Origin: Spirirestis rafaelensis WJT71-NPBG6
Lineage (GTDB): Bacteria; Cyanobacteriota; Cyanobacteriia; Cyanobacteriales; Nostocaceae
DNA: 50,220 nt
Assembly: GCA_019359015.1 (NCBI GenBank)
Contig: JAHHID010000058.1
Coordinates: forward strand, 1 to 50,220
Direction: 5' to 3'
Part shown: positions 8,211-17,088 of the stretch, in pieces
Layout: every line of letters begins with the position of its first letter
Numbering within the stretch: position 1 is the stretch's first letter
The notes under the pieces: generated by a model
What the model saw: only the letters and a program-made list of their open reading frames with translations
Databases searched by the model: none
What the model was told of the DNA's origin: nothing
Translations under genes and position numbers: made by a program

Positions 8211-10562
8211 TCACCTTTGGGGTAGAACATCATCATCAGGTGGACGTGGGGGGCTAGATTGAAGGGGTGATTGGTCAACATCTGGCGCAACTTCGCTCTG
8301 AAATTGACATTGACCTGATTGTCCCGGTGGAAAGACGGAGGGATTTAAGCGCTCAAGTCGGGATAATTCAATCCATCCCTCTTCCCCGTTTTTCACCAAA
8401 GGTTTAGAAGCGGTGGTGGAGGATTTGGTGTTAGATAATTTTTTTACTGTTTGTGCAGTGCTATTATTCGGTTGAGTTGCCGCGCTACCTACTGAACAGA
8501 CTCGCAGATGCACTAAAAACCCTTGCTGTTGAGGAATTGGTTTCTCAACAACTTGCAAAACACTACCTGCTGGTGCTGTGATTCCTAGATTTGGGGCAGA
8601 TTTGTTTTTACTCAGAGCTATTTCTTTATCGCTGGTAATCTCAAAACCACGATCTAAATTAGAAAGCGCTGTTTGCCCAGGTACAGTGACAACACTCGGA
8701 TCTGTACCCTGCACTTGACTGGGAGAATTGCCAGCTGTAGTTAATTGCGATCGCCATTGTGTCGCCAAGTAGCCTAAAAACCCGGCTCCTGTTACCAATA
8801 GTAAGATAACTCCCAGTTGTAAGGGTACTTTTAAGGGTGTCGCAGGCTTTCTTTCTGGAATTACTTGCGTTTTTTGGTTCGGACTGCTTAAGGCAGTATT
8901 TTGGGCTACTGTGGGCGCGTAATCAGAAGCTTTAATTGGAGATGGTTCAGGAATGACTGCTGTCAACTTTGACTTTGGTTCGGAGTATTTGACTTGACAG
9001 TGTACTAAAGCTATGGTTACGTTATCGTGTCCATTTTTGGTGTTAGCAATTTCGACTAACCTATTAGCCACTTTGACAACATCTGTCTCACCAGTGAGAA
9101 TCGGCAAGATTTCCGTTTCCCAATATTCATCAACTCGGTCAAAATCACTTAAACCATCAGAACACAGCAGGAAAATCGAATCTTCGTCCAGGATAAACCG
9201 CTGTGCCGTAGGATGCAATGAAATACTGGGACTCATTCCTAAAGCCTGCACCAGAGAACCAGACGAACTTTGTTGTACAGCCTCACGGTAAATAGCATAG
9301 CCTAGCCGCACTTCACGCGAGGCGACATCATCATCAAGGGTAACTTGATAACAGCCGTGGCGTGTAATCCAGTAGGCGCGGCTATCACCGACGTGGGTAA
9401 TATACATTTCATGGGCAATGGGTAATGCCATTACCAAAGTTGTGCCCATGCGCTGACGCCCTTGGCGATTTTCGCTGTCATTGCGCTGGCTAATTTTATC
9501 ATTGGCGACTGCTGCTGCCTTTTCTAAGTCTGTCAGCAGATTTGCTGGTACTATGTGGTCGGGGGCAACTTTGGTGAGATGCTGTACTTGTTGCTGAATC
9601 GTTTCAATCGCTAAATCTGATGCGACATTACCGCCTTCGTGTCCGCCGATACCATCACAGACAATAGCTAAAGCTGTGGAGTGAGGTGGTTTGCTTAAAA
9701 GAGTTCCTGCGGCAGGATAACACGCATCTTCGTTGCGTTGGCGGCTGGGACCTGTTTCGCTTTTGGTGATAATGTTAATCGTAGGTGTTTGTGTTTTGCC
9801 TAGGTCTGCCAGTCCTTTATCTAAAACTTCTATTAAATGTTCAGAGGAGTTTATTTCTCGTTCAATCAAAGAACGACAAATTTGATTTAGCAAAGGAGCG
9901 ATCGCACTTTTTGCCTCTTGGCATAACTGCTGCCAAAACTCACCTAATTGAGGTAACTCTGGTGCGATTGAAGAATCTACACGCAATTCCAACAAACGCA
10001 CTAACGAGCCTTCTACCCGTAATAAATTAGCATCGAGTAAGCTAGAGGCGACACCCTCACTCGCTAGAGGTTGCCAAAGTTGAGCGATTTGCCACAGCCA
10101 ATTGAGTTGGCGCATCGACGTGGCATGACTCCAAGCAGTAATTAAATCGTTGTAGAGTTGTACTTGGTTAGTGCTGTTATTGGTAAAGAGTGGCGGTTTT
10201 TCTAAAAGTAATATTTCTCGCATTTGCTGGTTATCAGCTAGTTGTAGCAGTCCATGCACCTGCGGTACGTGTAACCGATAGGGAATTAGTCGCAGATAAG
10301 GTCTGATTGACTGTAAATTTTCTAACCCTGGAGCTTCATGTACAAAAGCAGGTTTAGTATCAAAAAGAAGTGATTGACTGATGACTAAATAGCGATCGGC
10401 TAATATTTCTCCGGAGTTACCCACACTTTCCCCATCTCCCACTACCCAGAGGTAACGCTTCGGTAAGGGTGTGCGGCATTGCTGACAAAACTTATGGGTT
10501 AAGGGGTTGGGCGCCTGACAAAGTTCATTTGGGCAATACAGCGTTGCCGCGTCATTTTCCAT
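8211..10562 (-). CDS. Zinc-ribbon PP2C-type Ser/Thr phosphatase, membrane-anchored
   Basis: The 783-aa protein starts with a zinc ribbon: Cys10, Cys15, Cys26 and Cys29. A helical region of about 200 residues follows, then a PP2C domain at about 262-520. Metal-binding and core motifs are present: SRQRNEDACYP, VCDGIGGHEGG (Asp303), HVGDSRAYW, LCSDGLSDFD and NGHDNVT. One membrane helix lies at about 575-600 (LGVILLLVTGAGFLGYLA), followed by an outside tail with an SH3-like stretch. It should dephosphorylate Ser/Thr proteins, giving an 'off' arm for the two FHA proteins encoded nearby. No Ser/Thr kinase is found in the window. The ATG at 10562 lacks a strong Shine-Dalgarno. Confidence 0.9.
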   Translation of the reverse strand: MENDAATLYCPNELCQAPNPLTHKFCQQCRTPLPKRYLWVVGDGESVGNSGEILADRYLVISQSLLFDTKPAFVHEAPGLENLQSIRPYLRLIPYRLHVPQVHGLLQLADNQQMREILLLEKPPLFTNNSTNQVQLYNDLITAWSHATSMRQLNWLWQIAQLWQPLASEGVASSLLDANLLRVEGSLVRLLELRVDSSIAPELPQLGEFWQQLCQEAKSAIAPLLNQICRSLIEREINSSEHLIEVLDKGLADLGKTQTPTINIITKSETGPSRQRNEDACYPAAGTLLSKPPHSTALAIVCDGIGGHEGGNVASDLAIETIQQQVQHLTKVAPDHIVPANLLTDLEKAAAVANDKISQRNDSENRQGRQRMGTTLVMALPIAHEMYITHVGDSRAYWITRHGCYQVTLDDDVASREVRLGYAIYREAVQQSSSGSLVQALGMSPSISLHPTAQRFILDEDSIFLLCSDGLSDFDRVDEYWETEILPILTGETDVVKVANRLVEIANTKNGHDNVTIALVHCQVKYSEPKSKLTAVIPEPSPIKASDYAPTVAQNTALSSPNQKTQVIPERKPATPLKVPLQLGVILLLVTGAGFLGYLATQWRSQLTTAGNSPSQVQGTDPSVVTVPGQTALSNLDRGFEITSDKEIALSKNKSAPNLGITAPAGSVLQVVEKPIPQQQGFLVHLRVCSVGSAATQPNNSTAQTVKKLSNTKSSTTASKPLVKNGEEGWIELSRLERLNPSVFPPGQSGQCQFQSEVAPDVDQSPLQSSPPRPPDDDVLPQR

Positions 10563-11330
10563 AATTTTCGCACCGATCAGCGATTACCAATTTCCAAAAA
10601 CAGCAGTGACAGGGGCACTTTAGACCGCTCATGTTTTAACTTGACTTATCCAATGAATCATAGGAATGCCGGCGCGGCAGCCAGCAGGTGCTAATACTTA
10701 TTTATCAAATTTATCAACTTTCCCAACTAACATGCTCCTAAGTAAACCCTACAGCCAGATCATAGCTTCTCTGCTCTGTTACTCTTTGTCACCAAAGCAT
10801 CGATTACTCTAAACCTGTTAACAAATCATAACCCCACCAGAACATGCAGTTTGCTTTTGATGAATTATCTCATCAGCAAGAGGCGCATAATGCTGGTATT
10901 TTTATAGTTTATAAGTAGGTTGACATGAATTAACCTTAATTAAGCCTAAAGATAACGAATAGTTAGCCATTAATTGCTACTGGCTTCATGTTCATGGCAA
11001 TCAGCCGGATGGGACACTCAAACATCAGGTTTATTACTATTTACATTACTTACGCCTAGCAGATTGACACGTTGAATTCAAGCAAAGTGTAATCAAAATT
11101 AATAACATTCTGTTGAAGATAAAAATATTGTGCTCTAGCTAGAAAATAAGAAAGTAGATTGTTCTAACCAATATTTTCTCGGAAATTGTGTCTAAATAGA
11201 CTTCTTAACTTAGTTTATCAGTATGTATCCCTAAGTGAATTTGACAAAGATAAAAATATAAATAATTTTTCTGTGTTTTCAATTATTTAATAGCTCATTT
11301 TTCACAGAAATTTTATAATTAAACTTAATA
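10563..11330. other. Long intergenic region, no gene recognised
   Basis: A 768-bp A/T-rich region upstream of the PP2C gene and downstream of the phytase-like gene. It should hold the PP2C promoter near 10563-10700. All six frames are broken into short pieces without recognisable products. No tRNA, riboswitch or repeat family was recognised. Confidence 0.5.
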
Positions 11331-12674
11331 TTATTGACTTTTAAATAAATTTAAGGGTTTATCTAGCCTAATTTTTATAAATTCAGTATTATCGGCTTGT
11401 CCTGGATAACGACCAATGGTATCAGCATAATTGTTATCGTTGATAACCAGCAATGTTGTGGCATCTATAGCCAAAATGTTTTCGATTGTCACAAAAGGAA
11501 ATGTAAAGATACTGTTTTTGGTAACGTTTCCACCAATACCTTTGGGATCGGAGATTCCCAGCAAATCTACTAATAATTCTTTTTTGACAAATCCCTGTTT
11601 ATCTAGGCTGGTGATATTAATTTTATAAAGGCGTTTGAATTGAGCAGGTGTTTTGAAAGCTGGATTATTAGGGTCGCCTTGCTTATTGTCGCGCTCGATG
11701 ACAAGAAATTCGTTGTCGTTAATGGCAGTTAAATCACCAATTGCGTAATTGGGGTTTTCTAACTTATAGGAAAAAACTTTACCTGTGTACTGTTTGGTTG
11801 CTAAATCAAATTCATTAATTAACAAGCGCGATCGCACTTGTTCATCCTTTAATGCCCCTTCTAGCATCGCATAAAGCTTTGTACCGCTAGCGTTAAGCGC
11901 CAAGCCTTCAAACCCCTTAGAACCGCCAAGATTAGCAGCAGCAATTCGGGCGGGATCATCAGGTAAATTGGCGAATTCTGGATTATCTGGAGATTTTACA
12001 AAATTTAACTTACCGTTCGCCCTTAAGTTCGGTAAGGGAATCGGAGAATCCAGCAATTCACCATTTTGTCCTACGTGCAGCAAAAAGGGACCAAACTCAT
12101 CTCCCACCCAGTAAGTGCCATCACTGAGTCGCCGGAAGGATTCTGTATCAAAATCGCCCCCTGTCAGGAAGCGATTTTTGGCTATTTCGGGACTAACAGA
12201 AATGCTACTACCTGGATAAATCTTCTTTTCAGCGATTATTGGGAAGTTAACTTTCTGCCTTTTATCATTTAGTTCTAGAAAACTTTCGCGGGTAAAGTTT
12301 TTAAGTCTTTCACCAGTTTGGAAATTAACTGCTCTGACTTGACCCGTGCTGAAATCTGGTTCTAGTGCGTAAATACGTAACACGTAATCAGGTGAATTTG
12401 CTTTTGAACCGAAACCGTTATCGGAAATCACTAGATAAGTGCCGACTTTTGGTCCTAAGATGATGCCAGAAAATCCCTGTACGGGTTGTGCATTAATAAA
12501 AGGAACGGTGCGATTTGTGTTCTTGAATTGACCTGTGGTTGGACCAGGAGCAAAAGTATCGGCTGGTAAAACTGCACGTCCTACTAGTTCGGCGGCGAGT
12601 GTTTGAAAGTTCAGTAACACTGGCAAAATAAGAGCAGGCATAAAGATGAGCCTGCTTACCAAAAATTTAGTCAT
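11331..12674 (-). CDS. Secreted esterase-like phytase family protein
   Basis: A 447-aa protein whose first 28 residues form a signal peptide (basic start, hydrophobic core LIFMPALILPVLL, cleavage near TLAA). The mature part fits the 'esterase-like activity of phytase' family (PF13449 type): FSGIILGPKVGTYLVISDNG near the start, DGTYWVGDEFGPFLLHV in the middle, GGSKGFEGLALNASGTKLYAMLEG later, and INDNEFLVIERDN near the end. This is a beta-propeller fold, probably exported to the periplasm; the true substrate is uncertain. It stands alone, with purine-rich repeat DNA just upstream. Confidence 0.85.
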   Translation of the reverse strand: MTKFLVSRLIFMPALILPVLLNFQTLAAELVGRAVLPADTFAPGPTTGQFKNTNRTVPFINAQPVQGFSGIILGPKVGTYLVISDNGFGSKANSPDYVLRIYALEPDFSTGQVRAVNFQTGERLKNFTRESFLELNDKRQKVNFPIIAEKKIYPGSSISVSPEIAKNRFLTGGDFDTESFRRLSDGTYWVGDEFGPFLLHVGQNGELLDSPIPLPNLRANGKLNFVKSPDNPEFANLPDDPARIAAANLGGSKGFEGLALNASGTKLYAMLEGALKDEQVRSRLLINEFDLATKQYTGKVFSYKLENPNYAIGDLTAINDNEFLVIERDNKQGDPNNPAFKTPAQFKRLYKINITSLDKQGFVKKELLVDLLGISDPKGIGGNVTKNSIFTFPFVTIENILAIDATTLLVINDNNYADTIGRYPGQADNTEFIKIRLDKPLNLFKSQ

Positions 12675-12679
12675 TAGAT

Positions 12680-12786
12680 AAAACGGGGAAAGAAGAGGGG
12701 GAAAGGGGAAGGGGAAAACGGAAGAAAAAGAAAGTTCTTTATTCCTTTACCCTTTTCCCTTTAACCTTTTCCCCTGTTTAAAAACT
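12680..12786. repeat. Purine/pyrimidine-rich low-complexity tract
   Basis: A G/A-rich run (AAGGGGAAGGGGAAAA type) changes into a C/T-rich run (CCTTTTCCCTTTAACC type), so the two halves can pair as a loose hairpin between the phytase-like gene and ndhM. This is filler of the kind seen elsewhere in the window. Confidence 0.6.
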
Positions 12787-12814
12787 CTTTTCCCCTCCTT
12801 AGTGTTGTTAATTT

Positions 12815-13165
12815 TCAGTTTTGGGCGACTTGGGGAAGACCCATGCTGTAGTTAGTGACGCGGGCAGTGAGATTGTAGCTGATTTCGCCTTTTTGAAGAA
12901 GCGATCGCATATAATGCTCCAAATCTGACCCTATGCGGCGTAAGTTGTAGTCTGTCAGGTCTGCACCACTAGATGCTTCGACCAATTCATCAAACTTGTG
13001 ATAAATTTTTTGCAGCGCATCCTCGTTCCAGTTAAATTCGTTGTCTGGGTCTACATCTAACGTTAAGACCTGATTGCTAGGAACCAGTTCGCCATGAGAG
13101 TCGATTTCTCCGGCAAAAATGCGGATATGCCGGGTTGTGGACTTGAGCAGCATCGGGTTGTCCAT
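12815..13165 (-). CDS. ndhM: NDH-1 subunit M
   Basis: The sequence matches NdhM, an oxygenic-photosynthesis-specific subunit of the cyanobacterial NAD(P)H:quinone oxidoreductase. LLKSTTRHIRIFAGEI, SNQVLTLDVDPDNEFNWNED, GADLTDYNLRRIGSDLEH and a final NYSMGLPQVA are signature stretches. The complex sits in thylakoid membranes and serves respiration and cyclic electron flow; NdhM faces the cytoplasm. An open frame continues upstream to 13294, but those 43 residues are basic and unlike NdhM, so the start is placed at the ATG at 13165 (116 aa, near the usual 110-120); the ATG at 13153 is also possible. No clear Shine-Dalgarno precedes either. It is monocistronic. Confidence 0.93.
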   Translation of the reverse strand: MDNPMLLKSTTRHIRIFAGEIDSHGELVPSNQVLTLDVDPDNEFNWNEDALQKIYHKFDELVEASSGADLTDYNLRRIGSDLEHYMRSLLQKGEISYNLTARVTNYSMGLPQVAQN

Positions 13166-14126
13166 AAACGGTGTAAGATTTTGATTGATTACACTGAAAT
13201 CATTGTAAACGCTCTTCCTGCTCTTGAATGCCTTTTGGGATTCACATCTAAGGCGCACCCTTACTTTCTTAGGGCTGATAATTATGCCTATCACCCTAGC
13301 AACGTAGCGTCAGCGAAAATCATAGGAGCGTTAATCGTAAGCTTCTACCATTTAATTAGGAAGTAATGCACGATAGCAAACAAAAGTCAAGATAGAAAAC
13401 TTAAGGAAAAATACACGAGAAAATCAAGAACAGATGTACGTTAAGGAAAGAGAAAAATAAATTTTATTCGTCATTGATGTCTGGGGAACCCCAAATTTGC
13501 CCTAGCGGTCTGCTTATCAAAGCAAAAAGGTTTATCCAGCTTTTGGTACTGGTTAGCCTATTTATGATGGGACAGTGAGGCACTCAACTCGAATAATTGG
13601 ATTGGAGTCTATGTCATCCAGAAAAAAATTTATCTACAATAATTTTTCTCATAAATGCCTCATTTAATTCCTCGTCACCAAATCGTACATGTAGTAATTT
13701 TACCGAATTATGCTATAACCGCTTCAGGCTATGATTAAATAGGAAAAAATAATGATTTTTACGTAAGTGTAACCACTAGTTTTCTAGTAACAAGTATAAC
13801 TGTTATTGACTGAAAGATAAAGTTGATGTAAAAACCTTTAAAAAGGTCACGCAAGTTCTTACAGAAACTTTATTGTATAGAATCTTAAAAACTGAATAAT
13901 AGTTATGGCTTACCATAAAGCGCATATGGCGCAGCAGTGGCGAAAATCTAGACACCGAAAGTTTAGCTATAAACAAACCAAAGGAGAGTGCAATGGAATA
14001 CAAATGTGATGGATGAAGACAAATTCTTAATTCAAACACTTTGGATTCAAAAAAAATATAAAGAATTTTTGCCCGGAATTTAGCTGCTGACCATGATGAC
14101 CACCAAGTAAAGGAATCCTAAACACT
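13166..14126. other. Long intergenic region between ndhM and a divergent small gene
   Basis: About 960 bp that should include both divergent promoters. Open frames at 13094-13366 (+) and 13803-14039 (-) look like chance ORFs: no ribosome sites and no recognisable protein pattern. No RNA gene was recognised. Confidence 0.5.
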
Positions 14127-14408
14127 ATGAACTCCAAAGCATTACCATGTCAGGTAAATAATATCGATGTAAGTGTTTATGAGTGCGAAATTCATCTGAA
14201 GTTCCGAATGATTGAGGAAAAGAGCATATTGAGCGATCGCGATCAACTGTTGCAGGTGCTGCTAGAAGCTTTAACAGAAGGGTCTGACGAGTTCCTAGAA
14301 ACCCTGCACGCGTCTGTCAAGGCACAGGAGGTTTCTGAATTTAAAGCCTCACCGCAAATGCGCCGCCAACTGATGCGATTGAGAAATTCTACTGAGACTA
14401 ATCAATAG
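14127..14408 (+). CDS. Small conserved-looking cyanobacterial protein of unknown function
   Basis: A 93-aa soluble protein, not assigned to a named family. The first 25 residues look like a beta hairpin (NNIDVSVYECEIHLKFRMIEEK). The rest is helical with an acidic middle (LLEALTEGSDEFLETLH) and a basic end (SPQMRRQLMRLRNS). The ATG follows AAGGAATCC, a plausible ribosome site at 11 nt spacing. The balanced composition and an internal HIP1 site resemble real genes of this genome. It stands alone, with 770 bp of non-coding DNA after it. Confidence 0.7.
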   Translation: MNSKALPCQVNNIDVSVYECEIHLKFRMIEEKSILSDRDQLLQVLLEALTEGSDEFLETLHASVKAQEVSEFKASPQMRRQLMRLRNSTETNQ

Positions 14409-15178
14409 TTCGCTGTGTAATTTGTTTATTTTATTTCAGTAGTAGCACATCGTATTTTGGGCAGAAAAGGGTGATTTTTTTAAGTTTAACCATTTGCCTA
14501 TTTACGCTCACTTCTGAGTTGGCTTGTTTAAACTGATAATCAGGCGAACAAAGACTTAGTACACTCTATGAGGAAGCCACCCTAATTAGGCTTTAAGGTT
14601 AGCGATCGCGTTTACAGTACCCGTTACAGGATTGCACTACGGATATAATTGGGTGCCTACTATGGCTTTATATCCAGAACACTTGAAGTTACGCTTTTTG
14701 AAGATGTGTTTTTCCGGGTAATTGCTCAAACCAGATTACTCTTACTAAAAAAGTCTCACGTGATAACCGTTGCTGTTAAACATCGATTATCTAGAGCTTG
14801 AGACATTATTTTGGGTGTCTGTCTTGTCTAAGCCTTACTTAGCTGTTTACTTACATAGCAAGCATTGCAAATTCAACTGGGTGCATTTAACCTATTTTTT
14901 GTTCTCAACCAAACTAAAGATGCCCATTGAGCAAGAGTTAATAGTCAGTTGTCATTTGTCCTTTCTCTAAAATTAATGACTAAAGACTTGCAAAATTATT
15001 TTGTGGTACGATTAGAGGTTATCTAAAAAAATGCAGAAAAAAAGTATACAGAGAACCTGTGTTCCCTCATTCGTATGTCTAATTGAGGTAGAAAGCATAT
15101 TTTTCAAACCTCTATTATACCATGAATTATTTTTGCAAGAGGTTTAATGACTAATGACTAATGACAAATAACTAATGA
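14409..15178. other. Long intergenic region
   Basis: A 770-bp spacer between a rightward small gene and the end of the leftward response regulator. Near 15150-15180 there is a short repeat (ACTAATGACTAATGAC). An ORF at 14770-14970 is judged spurious. Nothing else was recognised. Confidence 0.5.
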
Positions 15179-15874
15179 CTACTTAGCAAGACCGTGTTCT
15201 AAAGCAAAACGAACTAATTCAGTACGGCTGTTCGTGCCAGTTTTACTAAACAAACGACTGACGTACTTTTCCACGTTGCGGACGCTGGTTTCCAAGCGAC
15301 GGGCAATTTCTTTGTTCATTAGTCCTTCAGCGACCAAATTTAAAACACTTTGTTCCCTAGGGGTCAAGTCGATGGTAAAAGGGGCTGGAGACTGAGTAAT
15401 CGCATTTTTTTGAGTTAACAACGCCTTAATTTGGGCAATCTGATTCGCAAGTTCAGCAATGTCAAACGTTTCTCCCTCTTCACCTGTAGCATGCGGCTTG
15501 GCAGTGCGACGGACAAGTAAGTTTTCGATGATCGCTACTAATTCATCCGGATCGAAAGGCTTGGGTAGATAAGCATCAACACCAGCTTGATAACCTTGAA
15601 TGCGATCGGTTGTCATTCCTTTTGCTGTTAAAAAGACCACCGGCAGCGTTTTAAAGCGGGGGTCTTCCCGCAGTTGCTTTAAGAACTGATAGCCATCTAC
15701 CTGAGGCATCATGATATCGGAAATCACTAAATCAGGTATGCTTTGTTGCATCAAGTCCCATCCCTCGCGGGCGTTACTGGCAACTTGAACGCTGAAACCG
15801 CTTTCTTGTAAATAATCCTTGACGGCTTCACGCAATCCAGGTTCGTCATCCACCAGTAACAGTTGTGCTGACAT
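15179..15874 (-). CDS. NarL/FixJ-type response regulator
   Basis: A 231-aa two-domain regulator. The receiver (residues 1-120) has the acidic pair in LLLVDDEPGLRE, the phosphoacceptor Asp in LVISDIMMPQVDGY, the Thr of VVFLTAKG and the Lys of YLPKPFDPDEL. A linker leads to a LuxR-type DNA-binding domain at about 165-231 (LTPREQSVLNLVAEGLMNKEI, then SVRNVEKYVSRLFSKT). It resembles the conserved cyanobacterial/red-plastid Ycf29 (Rre1-like) group, but that assignment is from memory of the pattern and is unproven. No sensor kinase is adjacent, so it is an orphan. All phosphorylation residues are present. Confidence 0.88.
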   Translation of the reverse strand: MSAQLLLVDDEPGLREAVKDYLQESGFSVQVASNAREGWDLMQQSIPDLVISDIMMPQVDGYQFLKQLREDPRFKTLPVVFLTAKGMTTDRIQGYQAGVDAYLPKPFDPDELVAIIENLLVRRTAKPHATGEEGETFDIAELANQIAQIKALLTQKNAITQSPAPFTIDLTPREQSVLNLVAEGLMNKEIARRLETSVRNVEKYVSRLFSKTGTNSRTELVRFALEHGLAK

Positions 15875-15936
15875 CTAAAGTTTCCTTGACACTAGTTTTC
15901 TTCAATTTAGCGAAAATTAGGTACTACTGGGTAATG

Positions 15937-16034
15937 GGTATTGGGCATTGGGCATTGGGGATGGGTAAGAAAATTATTGCCAATGCAGAATCCAAAATCT
16001 AGAATCCAAAATCCAAAATCCAAAATCCAAAATT
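15937..16034. repeat. Short tandem repeats (GGGCATT and AATCCAA types)
   Basis: Two neighbouring 7-bp repeats: GGGCATT units near 15942-15965 and AATCCAAA units near 15987-16030, directly before the end of the GT2 gene. The GGCATTGG motif recurs at 26295-26430. Confidence 0.8.
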
Positions 16035-16035
16035 C

Positions 16036-17004
16036 CTAAAGCCAATCAATGATTTTAGCTTTTTCTGGCAATTGGGCATCTTTTTGCCCTGAGTAACGCG
16101 CTTTCGCTGTCAATAAACTAATAGGCGTACTTAACAAGTCTACAAGGCTAGCTTTACGGGCGATCGCTTTCAGGCTATTTTTTGGTAATTCTTTCAACAA
16201 CCAACGCAGCAACAGATAGCCGTATTCTTTAGCTGTGGTCTCACGCATCAACTCAATACCGTGGAGTTCGTGTAAATAGCGATTTGAGCGTCCATAGCGT
16301 CGCCATTGACTTTTTAGTTCTTGGAGTGTAGCGCGGTGGCGATGCTGGACGATCGCTCTTGGCGAAAATTCTAAACGCCCAATGTTTTCTTTGAGAATTC
16401 GCCAGCACATGTCAGCATCGCCACCAGTGGTCAGATAAGGACGGAACAAACCTGCTTTTTCAAATGCGATGCGTCGAATTGCTAAATTAGCGGTTTGACC
16501 GTATGGACAAAATTTATGGGCGAGGGTGTGCTTTTGTGATAGTGTATCCTGGCGATCGGCGTACTGTTCTAAAAGCGTTTCGCCTGGTAACGCTGTAATT
16601 TCTCCGGCGACAATTGTCACATCTAGATTGACAAAAGGCTGCACTAATGCTTCTAACCATTGATGTTGCGGACGGCAATCAGCATCAGTAAAGGCAATTA
16701 TTTCACTACTAGCAGCGCGAATGCCTGTGTTTCTGGCAGCGTAAGAGCTTTGAATTTGGCTTTCGCTTAAAGGACGAATTGTAATTGGGCAATGTTCGGC
16801 GGCTGTTTCCAGAAAAGTTAGAGTGCGATCGCTACTGTTATTGTCTACCAGCAAATACTCAACCTGCTGTTTTGGGTAAGTTTGTGCTAACAGACAAGAA
16901 ATTAAATCTGGTAAGTCTTTTTCACCATTATATATAGGCACCACGACCGACACTTTTGGGAAAAAAGCGTTGGTCGTGGTGAAGTCAAGTGGCTGATGAT
17001 TCAT
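16036..17004 (-). CDS. Family 2 glycosyltransferase
   Basis: A 322-aa GT-A fold enzyme. The nucleotide-sugar binding core is clear: VSVVVPIYNGEKDL at residues 19-32, LLVDNNSSD at 50-58, and the metal-binding motif IAFTDADCRPQHQW at about 108-121. TTGGDADMCWRI near 205 supplies the acceptor-side acidic residues. No obvious membrane helices are seen, so it is probably cytoplasmic and peripheral. Sugar and acceptor are unknown; cell-surface polysaccharide or glycolipid synthesis is likely. It sits between ctpB and the response regulator on the same strand, 84 bp after ctpB. Confidence 0.88.
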   Translation of the reverse strand: MNHQPLDFTTTNAFFPKVSVVVPIYNGEKDLPDLISCLLAQTYPKQQVEYLLVDNNSSDRTLTFLETAAEHCPITIRPLSESQIQSSYAARNTGIRAASSEIIAFTDADCRPQHQWLEALVQPFVNLDVTIVAGEITALPGETLLEQYADRQDTLSQKHTLAHKFCPYGQTANLAIRRIAFEKAGLFRPYLTTGGDADMCWRILKENIGRLEFSPRAIVQHRHRATLQELKSQWRRYGRSNRYLHELHGIELMRETTAKEYGYLLLRWLLKELPKNSLKAIARKASLVDLLSTPISLLTAKARYSGQKDAQLPEKAKIIDWL

Positions 17005-17088
17005 GGACTTATGATTTTGGAGGTGGCATTAATAACTATTATTCCCAGTACAAAATCGTAAATCCGTAGCATCATATTTTGTCTATAT

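Noticed and set aside
10563-11330. Possible tRNA or small RNA in the long spacer
   Set aside because: No T-loop (GGTTCGAATCC-type) or acceptor stem was found.
13166-13294. Longer N-terminus for NdhM
   Set aside because: The 43 residues are basic and unlike NdhM, whose usual length fits the start at 13165.
13803-14039. Leftward 78-codon frame
   Set aside because: No ribosome site, odd composition and no recognisable pattern; in a non-coding spacer.
14770-14970. Rightward 66-codon frame
   Set aside because: No ribosome site or family pattern; A/T-rich spacer.
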